DNA of 64,000 nucleotides, from positions 1 to 64,000 of the forward strand of contig JBQTJN010000044.1 of NCBI GenBank assembly GCA_052387095.1, read 5' to 3'. A program made the position numbers and the translations under genes. Within the stretch, counting starts at the first letter, position 1. Each line of letters starts with the position of its first letter. The DNA comes from JBQTJN01 sp052387095. GTDB taxonomy: Bacteria; Pseudomonadota; Alphaproteobacteria; Micavibrionales; Micavibrionaceae. The notes under the pieces were generated by a model. The model worked only from the letters and a program-made list of their open reading frames with translations, made no database searches and was not told where the DNA came from. This document shows positions 7,089 through 14,824 of the stretch, piece after piece.

Positions 7089-8372
7089 ATGCCGATAAAT
7101 ATTACCATGCCGGCTTTATCGCCCACCATGACCGACGGCACGCTCGCGAAGTGGCTGAAGAAGGAAGGCGACGCTGTGAAGGCCGGCGATGTCATCGCCG
7201 AGATCGAAACCGACAAGGCGACCATGGAGGTCGAAGCGGTTGACGAAGGCATTCTCGGAAAAATCCTGGTGCCCGAAGGTACGGAACATGTCGCCGTCAA
7301 TGCCGTCATCGCGATCCTGCTGGAAGAAGGGGAAGATAAGAGCGCGTTGGTTGCATCACCAAGTAAAATACAAAAGAAAGAGGAATCAAAACCGTCGGTT
7401 GTTCTGCCTCCCTCACCCTCCCGCGCTGCGCGCGGGTCCCACCCTCTCCCCACGGGAGAGGGTGATCGAGCGCAAGCGAGATCGGGTGAGGGGCAACGCA
7501 TTTTCGCTTCCCCCCTTGCCAAACGCCTGGCAAGAGAACGCGGCATTGATCTTTTCTCCGTACGCGGCTCCGGCCCGCGCGGGCGCATTATCCGGGATGA
7601 TATCCTGAATGCCGGCAGTGGCCCCGGCGCCGCGCCTGCACGCCCCACCGGACCGGATGCAAAAAAACTCGCCGACCAGTTAGGCATGAAATACAAGGAA
7701 ATTCCTAACAATGCGATCCGCAAGATTGTCGCCGCGCGCCTGCAGGAATCGAAGCAACTCGTGCCGCATTTCTACCTGACCATTGATTGCGTCATCGACA
7801 ATCTTCTGGCTTCCCGCAAGGACCTCAACGAGAAGGGGGAGGGCGCCTACAAACTCTCAGTCAATGATTTCGTCATCAAGGCCGCCGCCATGGCGCTGAA
7901 ATCTTACCCGGCCGCCAATGTCGCCTGGACCGACGCCGCCATTCTCCAGTATGAAAGTGCGGATATCTCCGTCGCTGTCGCCACGCCGAACGGCCTGATG
8001 ACGCCGATCGTCAAGGCCGCCGAAACCAAGGGTCTTAAACAAATCTCAGAAGAGGTGAAAGATCTCGCCAGACGCGCGCGCGATAGTAAGCTTAAGCCCG
8101 AGGAATTCCAGGGCGGCACCTTCACCATTTCCAATCTCGGCATGTACGGCATTAAGGATTTCGGTGCCATCATCAACCCGCCGCAGGCCTGCATCCTCGC
8201 CGTCGGCGGAGGGGTTGAACAGCCGGTCGTCGAAAATGGCGAAATCGTGATCCGCACTATCATGTCCTGCACGCTTTCCGTCGATCACCGCGCCGTCGAT
8301 GGCGCGGTCGGCGCAGAATATCTGCAGACCTTCAAGAAATATTTGGAGAACCCCGTGAGCATCCTGCTATGA
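7089..8372 (+). CDS. pdhC: Pyruvate dehydrogenase E2, dihydrolipoamide acetyltransferase
   Basis: Transfers the acetyl group from lipoamide to CoA and forms the complex core. Domains: lipoyl domain 1-80 (Lys43), Pro/Ala linker, peripheral-subunit-binding domain at about 138-175 (ASPLAKRLARERGIDLFSV), second linker, and catalytic domain from about 195 to 427 ending with the DHRAVDGAVGAEYL active-site motif and the typical C terminus NPVSILL. About residues 108-135 come from a palindromic repeat (7410-7493) read in frame. GTGAGGTTGT precedes the ATG. It overlaps the next gene by 4 bp. The 389-bp gap before it holds an antisense ORF, so it may have its own promoter. Confidence 0.96.
   Translation: MPINITMPALSPTMTDGTLAKWLKKEGDAVKAGDVIAEIETDKATMEVEAVDEGILGKILVPEGTEHVAVNAVIAILLEEGEDKSALVASPSKIQKKEESKPSVVLPPSPSRAARGSHPLPTGEGDRAQARSGEGQRIFASPLAKRLARERGIDLFSVRGSGPRGRIIRDDILNAGSGPGAAPARPTGPDAKKLADQLGMKYKEIPNNAIRKIVAARLQESKQLVPHFYLTIDCVIDNLLASRKDLNEKGEGAYKLSVNDFVIKAAAMALKSYPAANVAWTDAAILQYESADISVAVATPNGLMTPIVKAAETKGLKQISEEVKDLARRARDSKLKPEEFQGGTFTISNLGMYGIKDFGAIINPPQACILAVGGGVEQPVVENGEIVIRTIMSCTLSVDHRAVDGAVGAEYLQTFKKYLENPVSILL
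7410..7493. repeat. Palindromic repeat, CCCCTCACCC family, translated inside pdhC
   Basis: CCCTCACCC...GGGTGAGGGG ends (7411-7419 and 7484-7493) with inner inverted pairs (CGCGCTGCGCGCGGG and CCCTCTCCCC/GGGAGAGGG). It encodes about 28 residues of the linker between the lipoyl and subunit-binding domains. It is longer than the pdhB copy and differs internally, so it is not simply a co-duplicated copy. Confidence 0.85.
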
Positions 8373-8926
8373 CGATTGCCTTCCGCCTGCCAATTGTAGG
8401 TGTCATGGGTTCGCACGAACACACGTGGGAAGAATTATCCGCGCCCGTGGGCCGCATGATCGCCCGCAAAGGCTGGCACCTGCTGACCGGCGGCGGGGGC
8501 GGTGTCATGGTCGCAGTCGCAAAGGCTTTCATGGCGGAAAAAAAACGCAAAGGTCTCAGCATCGGCATCATTCCGACCTTCGAGAAAGAAGGGCAGTTTT
8601 TGCGCCGCTCCGAATATCCCAATCCTTACATTGAAATCCCAGTCATAACGCCGCTCGATATTCGCGTTCTCAGCGACGCCATGCCCTATAGCCGCAATCA
8701 TGTGAATGTCATGACCAGTGACGTTGTAATTATCCTGCCCGGTTCGCACGGCACGCAAAACGAAGCGTCGCTGTCCCTCATGCTGAATAAACCGCATATT
8801 CTCTATGGTCCGCCGGAAGCCTTCGCGGGATTTCCGGAAGGCGGCAAGCGCGTTCATGATTTTTGGGCGGTCGAGCATTTTGTTGAAGACGCGCTCACAG
8901 CTTTCTCAGGGAGTTACAGCATATGA
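8369..8926 (+). CDS. SLOG/LOG-like Rossmann-fold protein in the pdh operon
   Basis: A 185-residue protein with the nucleotide-binding pattern of the SLOG superfamily (LOG cytokinin hydrolases, MoCo carriers, TIGR00725-like): a Gly-rich loop LLTGGGGGVMVAVAKAF at about residues 38-54 and LPGSHGTQNEASLSLML at about 125-141, equivalent to the PGGxGTxxE motif with Ser-His in place of two glycines. The substrate is unknown. It overlaps both pdhC and lpd by 4 bp (ATGA junctions), so it is translationally coupled within the pyruvate dehydrogenase operon. Involvement with a nucleotide-like ligand linked to that complex is inference only. Confidence 0.75.
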   Translation: MTIAFRLPIVGVMGSHEHTWEELSAPVGRMIARKGWHLLTGGGGGVMVAVAKAFMAEKKRKGLSIGIIPTFEKEGQFLRRSEYPNPYIEIPVITPLDIRVLSDAMPYSRNHVNVMTSDVVIILPGSHGTQNEASLSLMLNKPHILYGPPEAFAGFPEGGKRVHDFWAVEHFVEDALTAFSGSYSI

Positions 8927-10317
8927 AATCATTCGATCTTATCGTTATCGGTGGCGGCCCCGGCGGTTATGTCGCTGCCATCCGCGCCAGCCAGCTCGGC
9001 ATGAAAGTGGCGCTGGTCGAGGCCGCTCATCTCGGCGGCATCTGCCTCAATTGGGGCTGCATCCCGACCAAGGCGCTGTTGCGCTCGGCGGAAATTTATA
9101 CGCTGATCAAGCACGCCGATCAATTCGGCCTCAAGGTCGGCAGCGTCGAGATTGATTTCAAAAAGATTATCGAACGCTCACGCGGTGTCGCGGGGCAGCT
9201 CTCCAAGGGCATCGGCCACCTGATGAAAAAAAACAAGGTCACGGTTTTTGACGGCTGGGGCAAATTGCAGGGTAAAGGCAAAATTGCGGTTGAAAAAGAC
9301 GGCAAGAAAATCGAGGACCTCGAAGCAAAACATATCATTATCGCTACCGGTGCCCGCGCCCGCACATTGCCCGGCCTGGAACCGGACGGCAAGCTGATCT
9401 GGACTTATAAAGAGGCCATGGTGCCGGATGAATTGCCGAAATCGGTTCTCGTTGTCGGCTCCGGTGCTATCGGTATCGAATTCGCCAGCTTTTATAACGC
9501 GCTCGGCGCGGCTGTCACGGTTGTCGAGATCATGGATCGTGTGCTGCCCGTCGAGGACGAAGAAATTTCTAAGTTCGCGCAGAAAGCCTTTGAAAAGCGG
9601 GGCATGAAAATCATCACCGGCGCCAAGGTGACAAAACTCGATAAATCCAAAACCAGCGTCAAAGCCACGATTGAAATCGGCGCGAAGAAAGCAGAACAAA
9701 CCTTCGACCGCGTCATCATGGCGGTCGGCATTGTCGGCAACACGGAAAATATGGGGCTCGAAAACACCAAAGTCAAAGTGGATCGCGGCCAGATCGTCAC
9801 CAATGAATGGCTGGTGACGGGTGAGCCAGGCGTTTATGCCATCGGCGACGTCGCGGGCGCGCCATGGCTCGCGCACAAGGCCAGTCATGAAGGCGTTATC
9901 TGCGTCGAGAAAATCGCCGGTGTGAAAGACGTTCATCCTATGAAGAAATCCAACATCCCGGGCTGCACTTACTGCACGCCGCAGGTCGCCAGCGTCGGCC
10001 TCACTGAAAAAGCTGCGAAGGAAAAAGGCCTTAAGGTAAAAGTCGGCCGCTTCCCGTTCATCGGCAACGGCAAGGCGATTGCGCTCGGCGAACCCGAAGG
10101 CCTCGTCAAAACCATTTTTGATGAAAAAACCGGCGAGCTCCTTGGCGCGCATATGATCGGCGCCGAAGTCACGGAACTGATCCAGGGTTACGTTATTGCC
10201 AGGACGCTGGAAACAACAGAAGCTGAACTCATGCACACCATCTTCGCCCACCCGACCTTAAGCGAAATGATGCATGAGAGCGTGCTGGATGCGTACGGGA
10301 AAGTTATTCATTTTTAG
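8923..10317 (+). CDS. lpd: Dihydrolipoyl dehydrogenase (E3)
   Basis: FAD-dependent reoxidation of dihydrolipoamide with NAD+, the E3 of pyruvate dehydrogenase and related complexes. The 464-residue protein has the N-terminal FAD motif GGGPGG (residues 10-15), the redox disulfide CLNWGC (Cys41, Cys46), the second Rossmann motif VVGSGAIGIEFASFYNALGA, the FAD-binding YAIGDVAG, and the C-terminal dimer motif AHPTLSEMMHE containing the catalytic His. It starts inside the stop of the SLOG-like gene. This is the last gene of the pdh run. Confidence 0.96.
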   Translation: MKSFDLIVIGGGPGGYVAAIRASQLGMKVALVEAAHLGGICLNWGCIPTKALLRSAEIYTLIKHADQFGLKVGSVEIDFKKIIERSRGVAGQLSKGIGHLMKKNKVTVFDGWGKLQGKGKIAVEKDGKKIEDLEAKHIIIATGARARTLPGLEPDGKLIWTYKEAMVPDELPKSVLVVGSGAIGIEFASFYNALGAAVTVVEIMDRVLPVEDEEISKFAQKAFEKRGMKIITGAKVTKLDKSKTSVKATIEIGAKKAEQTFDRVIMAVGIVGNTENMGLENTKVKVDRGQIVTNEWLVTGEPGVYAIGDVAGAPWLAHKASHEGVICVEKIAGVKDVHPMKKSNIPGCTYCTPQVASVGLTEKAAKEKGLKVKVGRFPFIGNGKAIALGEPEGLVKTIFDEKTGELLGAHMIGAEVTELIQGYVIARTLETTEAELMHTIFAHPTLSEMMHESVLDAYGKVIHF

Positions 10318-10324
10318 GTGAGCG

Positions 10325-10384
10325 ATGTCAGACGAGGAGCTGGACTATTTTGATTCTCCGCCCGAGGAACTTCCCGCCTCCTGA
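10325..10384 (+). CDS. Possible 19-residue acidic small ORF
   Basis: Eight bases after the lpd stop, ATG opens a short acidic frame (MSDEELDYFDSPPEELPAS). The Glu/Asp/Pro content looks like a protein tail rather than random sequence. GGTGAGCG just upstream is a weak ribosome site. It may be a real micropeptide, a remnant, or chance. Confidence 0.25.
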   Translation: MSDEELDYFDSPPEELPAS

Positions 10385-10426
10385 AGCGTTAGTTCCGCGA
10401 TATTTAAAACAATTTCACGAACGCAT

Positions 10427-11356
10427 ATGGCCTATATAAAGAAAGTCATCGGACCGGACGAGCAGCAGATCGGCATTACGACGGTTCACTGGATCTATGG
10501 CGCCCAGGGGTTGGCATGGCTCGCCAGCCTGATGCTTTTCGGTGCGAGTATCAAGCTCGGCCTGGATTGGGGTTTCGGCCTATCTGATAACGAGAGTCCT
10601 GCTGTTACGGCCCTCTATATTATTTCTGCCTATATATTCTGGATCTGCACATTACTTGGCGTCGTGCTTTTTATCCTTTATTTCGTGATGATGATCAGCA
10701 CCGAAATCGGCCTCACCAGCAAGCGAGTCATCTACAAGCGCGGCTGGATTTTCATCGCTGTGAAACAGATTGATCTCGAGGAAATCAAGGCCGCCGACGT
10801 CGATAGCGGTATATTCGGGCGTTTTCTCAATTACGGTTATGTGTCATTCGACGCGCGCTTTGTGCAAAATATGATATTGCCGGCCTTAGCCGACCCGCAC
10901 CGTTTTGTAAAAGCCTTGAACGAAGCACGCACCATGATCAAGCAGAATGGCGGTTCAATGACGGTCATGCTTGATGGCAATAAAAAACCAGGGGAGCTTA
11001 AAATCAAGGAAGAAAAACCCGGGAAAAAACGCCGCCCTAAAAAACAGAAAGCGAAAGTCGAACCGCCGCCGGAGCCGCCGGCGCACGATCTGAACGAAGA
11101 GCGTTACAGCACCATGGAAACGGATCAGCCGGCTGGTCACCTGCAGGAATTTGCGCGGGAAACTGTCGAAGCCATCGCGAATATTCCCAATACAACCATT
11201 CACGATTCGAAAACCTCCGAACCTCCGAAGCAGGGCCAGCCCGCACCTAAACCCGGCCCGCTTGTTTTCCTCCGCGACCCGAAACAGCGCAAGGAAGAGC
11301 TGCGCCGCCGCCTCAAAAGCGCATTTTCTTATAAAACCCGCCGCAAAGCGCCCTAA
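10427..11356 (+). CDS. Membrane protein with bacterial PH-like domain and basic C-terminal tail
   Basis: A 309-residue protein. Two membrane helices at about residues 27-50 and 63-90 precede a bacterial PH domain of the bPH_2 type (TSKRVIYKRGWIFIAVKQID, then DVDSGIFGRFLNYGYVSF, about 100-150). After residue 190 comes a long Lys/Pro/Glu-rich disordered tail (KKRRPKKQKAKVEPPPEPP), basic and probably cytoplasmic. The two helices plus PH domain suggest a membrane-associated scaffold. The position between lpd and lipA does not reveal a function. Start ATG 10427 has no obvious ribosome site. Confidence 0.75.
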   Translation: MAYIKKVIGPDEQQIGITTVHWIYGAQGLAWLASLMLFGASIKLGLDWGFGLSDNESPAVTALYIISAYIFWICTLLGVVLFILYFVMMISTEIGLTSKRVIYKRGWIFIAVKQIDLEEIKAADVDSGIFGRFLNYGYVSFDARFVQNMILPALADPHRFVKALNEARTMIKQNGGSMTVMLDGNKKPGELKIKEEKPGKKRRPKKQKAKVEPPPEPPAHDLNEERYSTMETDQPAGHLQEFARETVEAIANIPNTTIHDSKTSEPPKQGQPAPKPGPLVFLRDPKQRKEELRRRLKSAFSYKTRRKAP

Positions 11357-11420
11357 ATGGCTTTTGAATTCCGGCCTTCTATATTGTAAGTATCGCTCTC
11401 TTAAGAGATAATCGAAAGCC

Positions 11421-12386
11421 ATGACCTATAACCCCGATTTGCTGGATAAGGCCAAGCGCCATCCTGAAAAGCAGAAAAATCCGGACCGGCCGTCGGGCCG
11501 CAAGCCGCCATGGATCCGCGTGCCCGCACCGCAGGGCGCTCTTTATAATGAGACGCGCGACATTGTCCGCAAGCATAAACTCACCACCGTCTGCGAAGAG
11601 GCGGGCTGCCCGAACATCGGTGAATGCTGGCAGAAAAAACACGCAACCTTCATGATCATGGGTGAGGTCTGCACGCGCGCCTGTGCGTTCTGTAATGTTG
11701 CCACCGGCCGCCCGGATTTGCTCGATAAGCTCGAGCCGCTGCGCATCGGCGTCGCCGTCAAGCAGATGGGCCTCAGCCATGTCGTCATCACCTCCGTCGA
11801 CCGCGACGATCTTGATGACGGCGGTGCCGATCACTTTGTCAAAACCATCATGGCCATCCGCATGAAAAGCCCGGGCACGACAGTGGAAATCCTCACCCCC
11901 GATTTCAAGGGGAAAAACGGCGCCGTCGATACCGTCGCGCTCGCGCGCCCCGATGTATTCAACCACAATCTCGAAACCGTGCCGCGGCTATACCCCACCA
12001 TCCGCCCCGGTGCGCGTTTTTATACCTCGCTACGTCTGCTCGAGCGCGTCAAGGAAGTTGACCCGTCGATTTTTACAAAGTCCGGCATCATGGTCGGGCT
12101 CGGCGAAACGAAAGAGGAAATTTCGCAGGTGATGGACGACATGCGTGCGGCGCAGGTTGATTTCATGACTATCGGCCAGTATCTGCAGCCTACACCCAAG
12201 CACGCGCCAGTTGATCGATTCTGGACGCCGGAAGAATTTGAGGGTCTCGGCAAGATTGCCCGCAATAAAGGCTTCCTGATGGTCTCCGCCTCCCCGCTGA
12301 CGCGTTCTTCACATCATGCCGGGGATGATTTCGCGAAACTCAAAGCCGCGCGCGATGAAAAACTGACAAAAAATGCCGCTGAATAA
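11421..12386 (+). CDS. lipA: Lipoyl synthase
   Basis: Radical SAM enzyme that inserts two sulfurs into octanoyl groups on lipoyl domains, including those of PdhB and PdhC encoded upstream. The 321 residues hold both iron-sulfur clusters: auxiliary Cys58, Cys63, Cys69 (CEEAGCPNIGEC) and radical-SAM Cys84, Cys88, Cys91 (CTRACAFC). The conserved C-terminal SPLTRSSHHAGDDF is present. The first 25 residues are basic and probably flexible. No lipB is visible in the window. Confidence 0.96.
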   Translation: MTYNPDLLDKAKRHPEKQKNPDRPSGRKPPWIRVPAPQGALYNETRDIVRKHKLTTVCEEAGCPNIGECWQKKHATFMIMGEVCTRACAFCNVATGRPDLLDKLEPLRIGVAVKQMGLSHVVITSVDRDDLDDGGADHFVKTIMAIRMKSPGTTVEILTPDFKGKNGAVDTVALARPDVFNHNLETVPRLYPTIRPGARFYTSLRLLERVKEVDPSIFTKSGIMVGLGETKEEISQVMDDMRAAQVDFMTIGQYLQPTPKHAPVDRFWTPEEFEGLGKIARNKGFLMVSASPLTRSSHHAGDDFAKLKAARDEKLTKNAAE

Positions 12387-12414
12387 TTTGTCTACGTGCC
12401 GGCCATCACATTTT

Positions 12415-12473
12415 TTGCATCCTGACGAAAGTCAGGATCCATTTATGGATCCCAAATCAAGTTTGGGATGCAA
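12415..12473. repeat. Palindromic repeat, GCATCC family (copy 1), abutting a start codon
   Basis: Ends TTGCATCC (12415-12422) and GGATGCAA (12466-12473) enclose CTGACGAAAGTCAG and GGATCCATTTATGGATCC. The right arm contains an ATG (12468) in frame with the downstream gene, so the element reaches into the translation start region and leaves no ordinary ribosome site. A related copy lies before proA. Confidence 0.8.
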
Positions 12474-12476
12474 TGT

Positions 12477-12911
12477 ATGACAACTCACGCCGAACAGCGC
12501 CGCCTGCCTTACACACCGGAGCAGCTTTTTGATCTCGTCGCCGCTGTCGAGCGTTATCCGGAATTTTTACCGTGGTGCATTTCCGCGCGTATTAAAAAGC
12601 GTGAAGATGATGTGCTCTATGCTAACCTCGTCATTGGCTACAGGCTGGTGCGGGAAAAATTTACCTCGAAAGTGACGCTCGAAAAACCTGAGCGCATCCA
12701 CGTAGAATATCTCAGCGGCCCGATGAAGCATCTCTCCAACCATTGGCGCTTTATCCGCGAACCAGACAACAGTTGCACGATTGATTTCTACGTCGATTTC
12801 GAATTCAAAAACGCATTTTTCCAGAAACTGATGGGTGTTTTCTTCAATGAAATCGTGCGGCGCATGGTGTCCTCGTTCGAAACACGCGCAAAAAATCTCT
12901 ACGGATCTTAA
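12477..12911 (+). CDS. COQ10/RatA-type START-domain protein (ubiquinone-binding)
   Basis: A 144-residue single-domain START/polyketide-cyclase-like protein. It has the family pattern YTPEQLFDLVAAVERYPEFL at the N terminus, PWC, and a C-terminal helix FFNEIVRRMVSSFETRA. Such proteins bind ubiquinone or related lipids and support respiration; in alphaproteobacteria they commonly follow lipA. ATG 12477 gives the usual start (MTTHAEQRRLPYTPEQLF). ATG 12468 in the palindrome would add three residues. It overlaps the convergent gene by 4 bp. Confidence 0.88.
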   Translation: MTTHAEQRRLPYTPEQLFDLVAAVERYPEFLPWCISARIKKREDDVLYANLVIGYRLVREKFTSKVTLEKPERIHVEYLSGPMKHLSNHWRFIREPDNSCTIDFYVDFEFKNAFFQKLMGVFFNEIVRRMVSSFETRAKNLYGS

Positions 12912-13852
12912 GCCGCGTTTTTATCCCACAGAGGGCGCCAGTCATAAAGCGGCGGCAGGGTATTTTCAAACTGCAGGTGCACCGCGGCGGGCCGCATTGG
13001 TGAAAACCCCGGAACCGTGCGGAATAATTTATTCGTCGTGCGCGCTTCCGATCCTTTTTTGCGGTATTTTTTCACGCCGACGAATTTTGTATTCTCAAAA
13101 TACAGCCAGTGATCCCGCACCACGTGCCCATGCGTGATAAAAGTATGCGTGGCGTTGCGTATGGTGCGCCAGTGCCGATCCGGCCCTGTGACAATATAAG
13201 ACGGGTGATGATCTTCGTATAAAACAATCCGCTCCTGCGGGTAAATCATGATGTTGGTGCCGAGTTTTTTTGCCATATCTTCATAAAAACGCCAGCAGAC
13301 CTCGATTGCATCCGGCTCGTGCAGGTAATCATCCTCGCAGAAATACACAATCGCGTTCTCGCTGCGCCCCATCATGAACTGCTCATGCAGGGAAGGGCCT
13401 TGCCCCGGCTCCCTGGTTTGCCGGACTGTCCATTTGCAATCCAGTTTTTCCCAGACAGATTTGATCTGGGTAATAAATTCCGCATCCGACCGGTCATCGA
13501 GATTTATCACCTCGATGTCCTTAGCCGTCATGCTCTGTAATGCGTTATTCACCGACGTGACCAGGGAACGCAGGCATCTGTAAGTATTCTCGGAGAGCGG
13601 TGCGCCGGTTACGCGCGGTGCCTGGTTTACATTGCGGTTGACGCGGATGCAGGTCCGTACAAAAATGACCATTTTATCAAGATTGGAATCCGTAAAATTT
13701 CTGTTTCTCGTGGCGCTCGCGCGTAAAGCCGTCAGGGTCGTGTCCTTTTTCTCCAGCTCCGGAATCCGCAATATATTCGGCGCATTGTATTTCCGCACAT
13801 GATATCCGAAAGGCTTCAGACTGCTGGAAAGTAGTTTCAACAGGTCGTTCAT
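12908..13852 (-). CDS. Putative GT-A-type glycosyltransferase-like protein
   Basis: A 314-residue soluble protein. The middle resembles a GT-A glycosyltransferase: a strand ending in INLDDRSD near residue 118 and an acidic metal-binding-like motif VYFCEDDYLH near 168. The C-terminal half is rich in aromatic residues and His (HTFITHGHVVRDHWLYF). No membrane segment or signal peptide. Donor and acceptor are unknown. It overlaps pncC by 4 bp, suggesting co-transcription with the pncC-pgpA-ispDF run. It interrupts the usual coq10-cinA neighbourhood. Confidence is in the fold class only. Confidence 0.6.
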   Translation of the reverse strand: MNDLLKLLSSSLKPFGYHVRKYNAPNILRIPELEKKDTTLTALRASATRNRNFTDSNLDKMVIFVRTCIRVNRNVNQAPRVTGAPLSENTYRCLRSLVTSVNNALQSMTAKDIEVINLDDRSDAEFITQIKSVWEKLDCKWTVRQTREPGQGPSLHEQFMMGRSENAIVYFCEDDYLHEPDAIEVCWRFYEDMAKKLGTNIMIYPQERIVLYEDHHPSYIVTGPDRHWRTIRNATHTFITHGHVVRDHWLYFENTKFVGVKKYRKKGSEARTTNKLFRTVPGFSPMRPAAVHLQFENTLPPLYDWRPLWDKNAA

Positions 13853-14334
13853 GAAGATTTTTCCTGTAATTCTTTAATTAACATCTCCAGTGCCGCCCGC
13901 GTCGATTGTTCGCGGATGCTCTGGCGGTTGCCGCTGAAGTTATATTCGTTAACGGAGGTTTTTTGTTTTGAATCGGCATAGGCGATATAAACCCGCCCCA
14001 CCGGCTTGTCCTCGCTGCCGCCATCTGGCCCCGCAACGCCCGTGATCGACACCGCTATTTCGGCGTGGCTGTTATTAACAGCGCCCAATGCCATCGTTTC
14101 GGCCGTTTCACGCGACACCGCGCCCTTATTTTCGATGACTTCAGGCGCGACATTCAGCAGCTCAATTTTTGCTTCGTTGGAATAGGTGATAAAGCCGCGC
14201 TCGAAATTCGTCGATGCCCCGGAACGTGCTGTGATCGCGCTCGACAGCATGCCGCCGGTACAGGATTCCGCCACGGCAAGCGTAACCTTCTTTTTTTCCA
14301 TCAGGACAGCAAGTTTCTCAACCAAATCCTGCAT
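13849..14334 (-). CDS. pncC: Nicotinamide-nucleotide amidohydrolase (CinA C-terminal domain)
   Basis: A 161-residue stand-alone CinA C-terminal domain that deamidates NMN to NaMN in pyridine-nucleotide recycling. Family signatures: VAESCTGGMLSSAIT near residues 21-35, FERGFITYSNEAKIELLNV, ALGAVNNSHAEIAVSITGVAGPDGG around 80-110, and KPVGRVYIAYA. The N-terminal ADP-ribose pyrophosphatase domain of full CinA is absent, as in many alphaproteobacteria. It overlaps both neighbours (pgpA upstream by 17 bp). Confidence 0.92.
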   Translation of the reverse strand: MQDLVEKLAVLMEKKKVTLAVAESCTGGMLSSAITARSGASTNFERGFITYSNEAKIELLNVAPEVIENKGAVSRETAETMALGAVNNSHAEIAVSITGVAGPDGGSEDKPVGRVYIAYADSKQKTSVNEYNFSGNRQSIREQSTRAALEMLIKELQEKSS

Positions 14335-14824
14335 AACGCACTCCTACAATACAAAATGCCGCCAGCAGTCCCGCCAGCAGGTCATCCGCCATCACGCCCC
14401 ATGCGCCGTCCTGCTCTTCCATCCATTTAACGGGTCCGGGTTTAACAATGTCGAAGAACCGGAAAAACAGGAATGCCAGGATAACCAGCTTGAAATTGAG
14501 CCCTGTTGCCAGCAGCGCGATCCACTGACCGCAGATCTCGTCAATCACAACCATCTTGCAGTCATGTGTCGCAGTTTTCTGTTCAAATTCCCGGACGGCA
14601 TAGTATCCTGCAAAGCACAGCGCAATAATCGCCAGTACAAAAACGCCTTGCCCGCAAAAAGCATAAATCAGGATCCCGAATGGCAGGGCGCCGAGCGACC
14701 CCCATGTGCCGGGACCCGGCTTGAGAATGCCCAGGCCAAACCAAGTCGACAGCCACGTATAGCGCTTTTTAAAATCGAGCGCGCTTATGACGCGTTTTTC
14801 TTCGTCGCTATATTTTAAAATCAT
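14318..14824 (-). CDS. pgpA: Phosphatidylglycerophosphatase A
   Basis: Inner-membrane enzyme that dephosphorylates phosphatidylglycerophosphate to phosphatidylglycerol. The 168 residues contain the PgpA motif GILKPGPGTWGSLGALPFG, two or three membrane helices (around 57-78 and 118-140), and the acidic motif CKMVVIDEICGQWIAL. The C terminus has WGVMADDLLAGLLAAFC with a conserved DD. It lies between ispDF and pncC with short overlaps, an arrangement common in alphaproteobacteria. Confidence 0.92.
   Translation of the reverse strand: MILKYSDEEKRVISALDFKKRYTWLSTWFGLGILKPGPGTWGSLGALPFGILIYAFCGQGVFVLAIIALCFAGYYAVREFEQKTATHDCKMVVIDEICGQWIALLATGLNFKLVILAFLFFRFFDIVKPGPVKWMEEQDGAWGVMADDLLAGLLAAFCIVGVRYAGFG

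Noticed and set aside
6688..7098. Plus-strand open frame across the pdhB-pdhC gap
   Set aside because: It starts inside pdhB, ends inside pdhC, is rich in Cys, Arg and Tyr, and looks like the complement of the better-supported minus-strand ORF.
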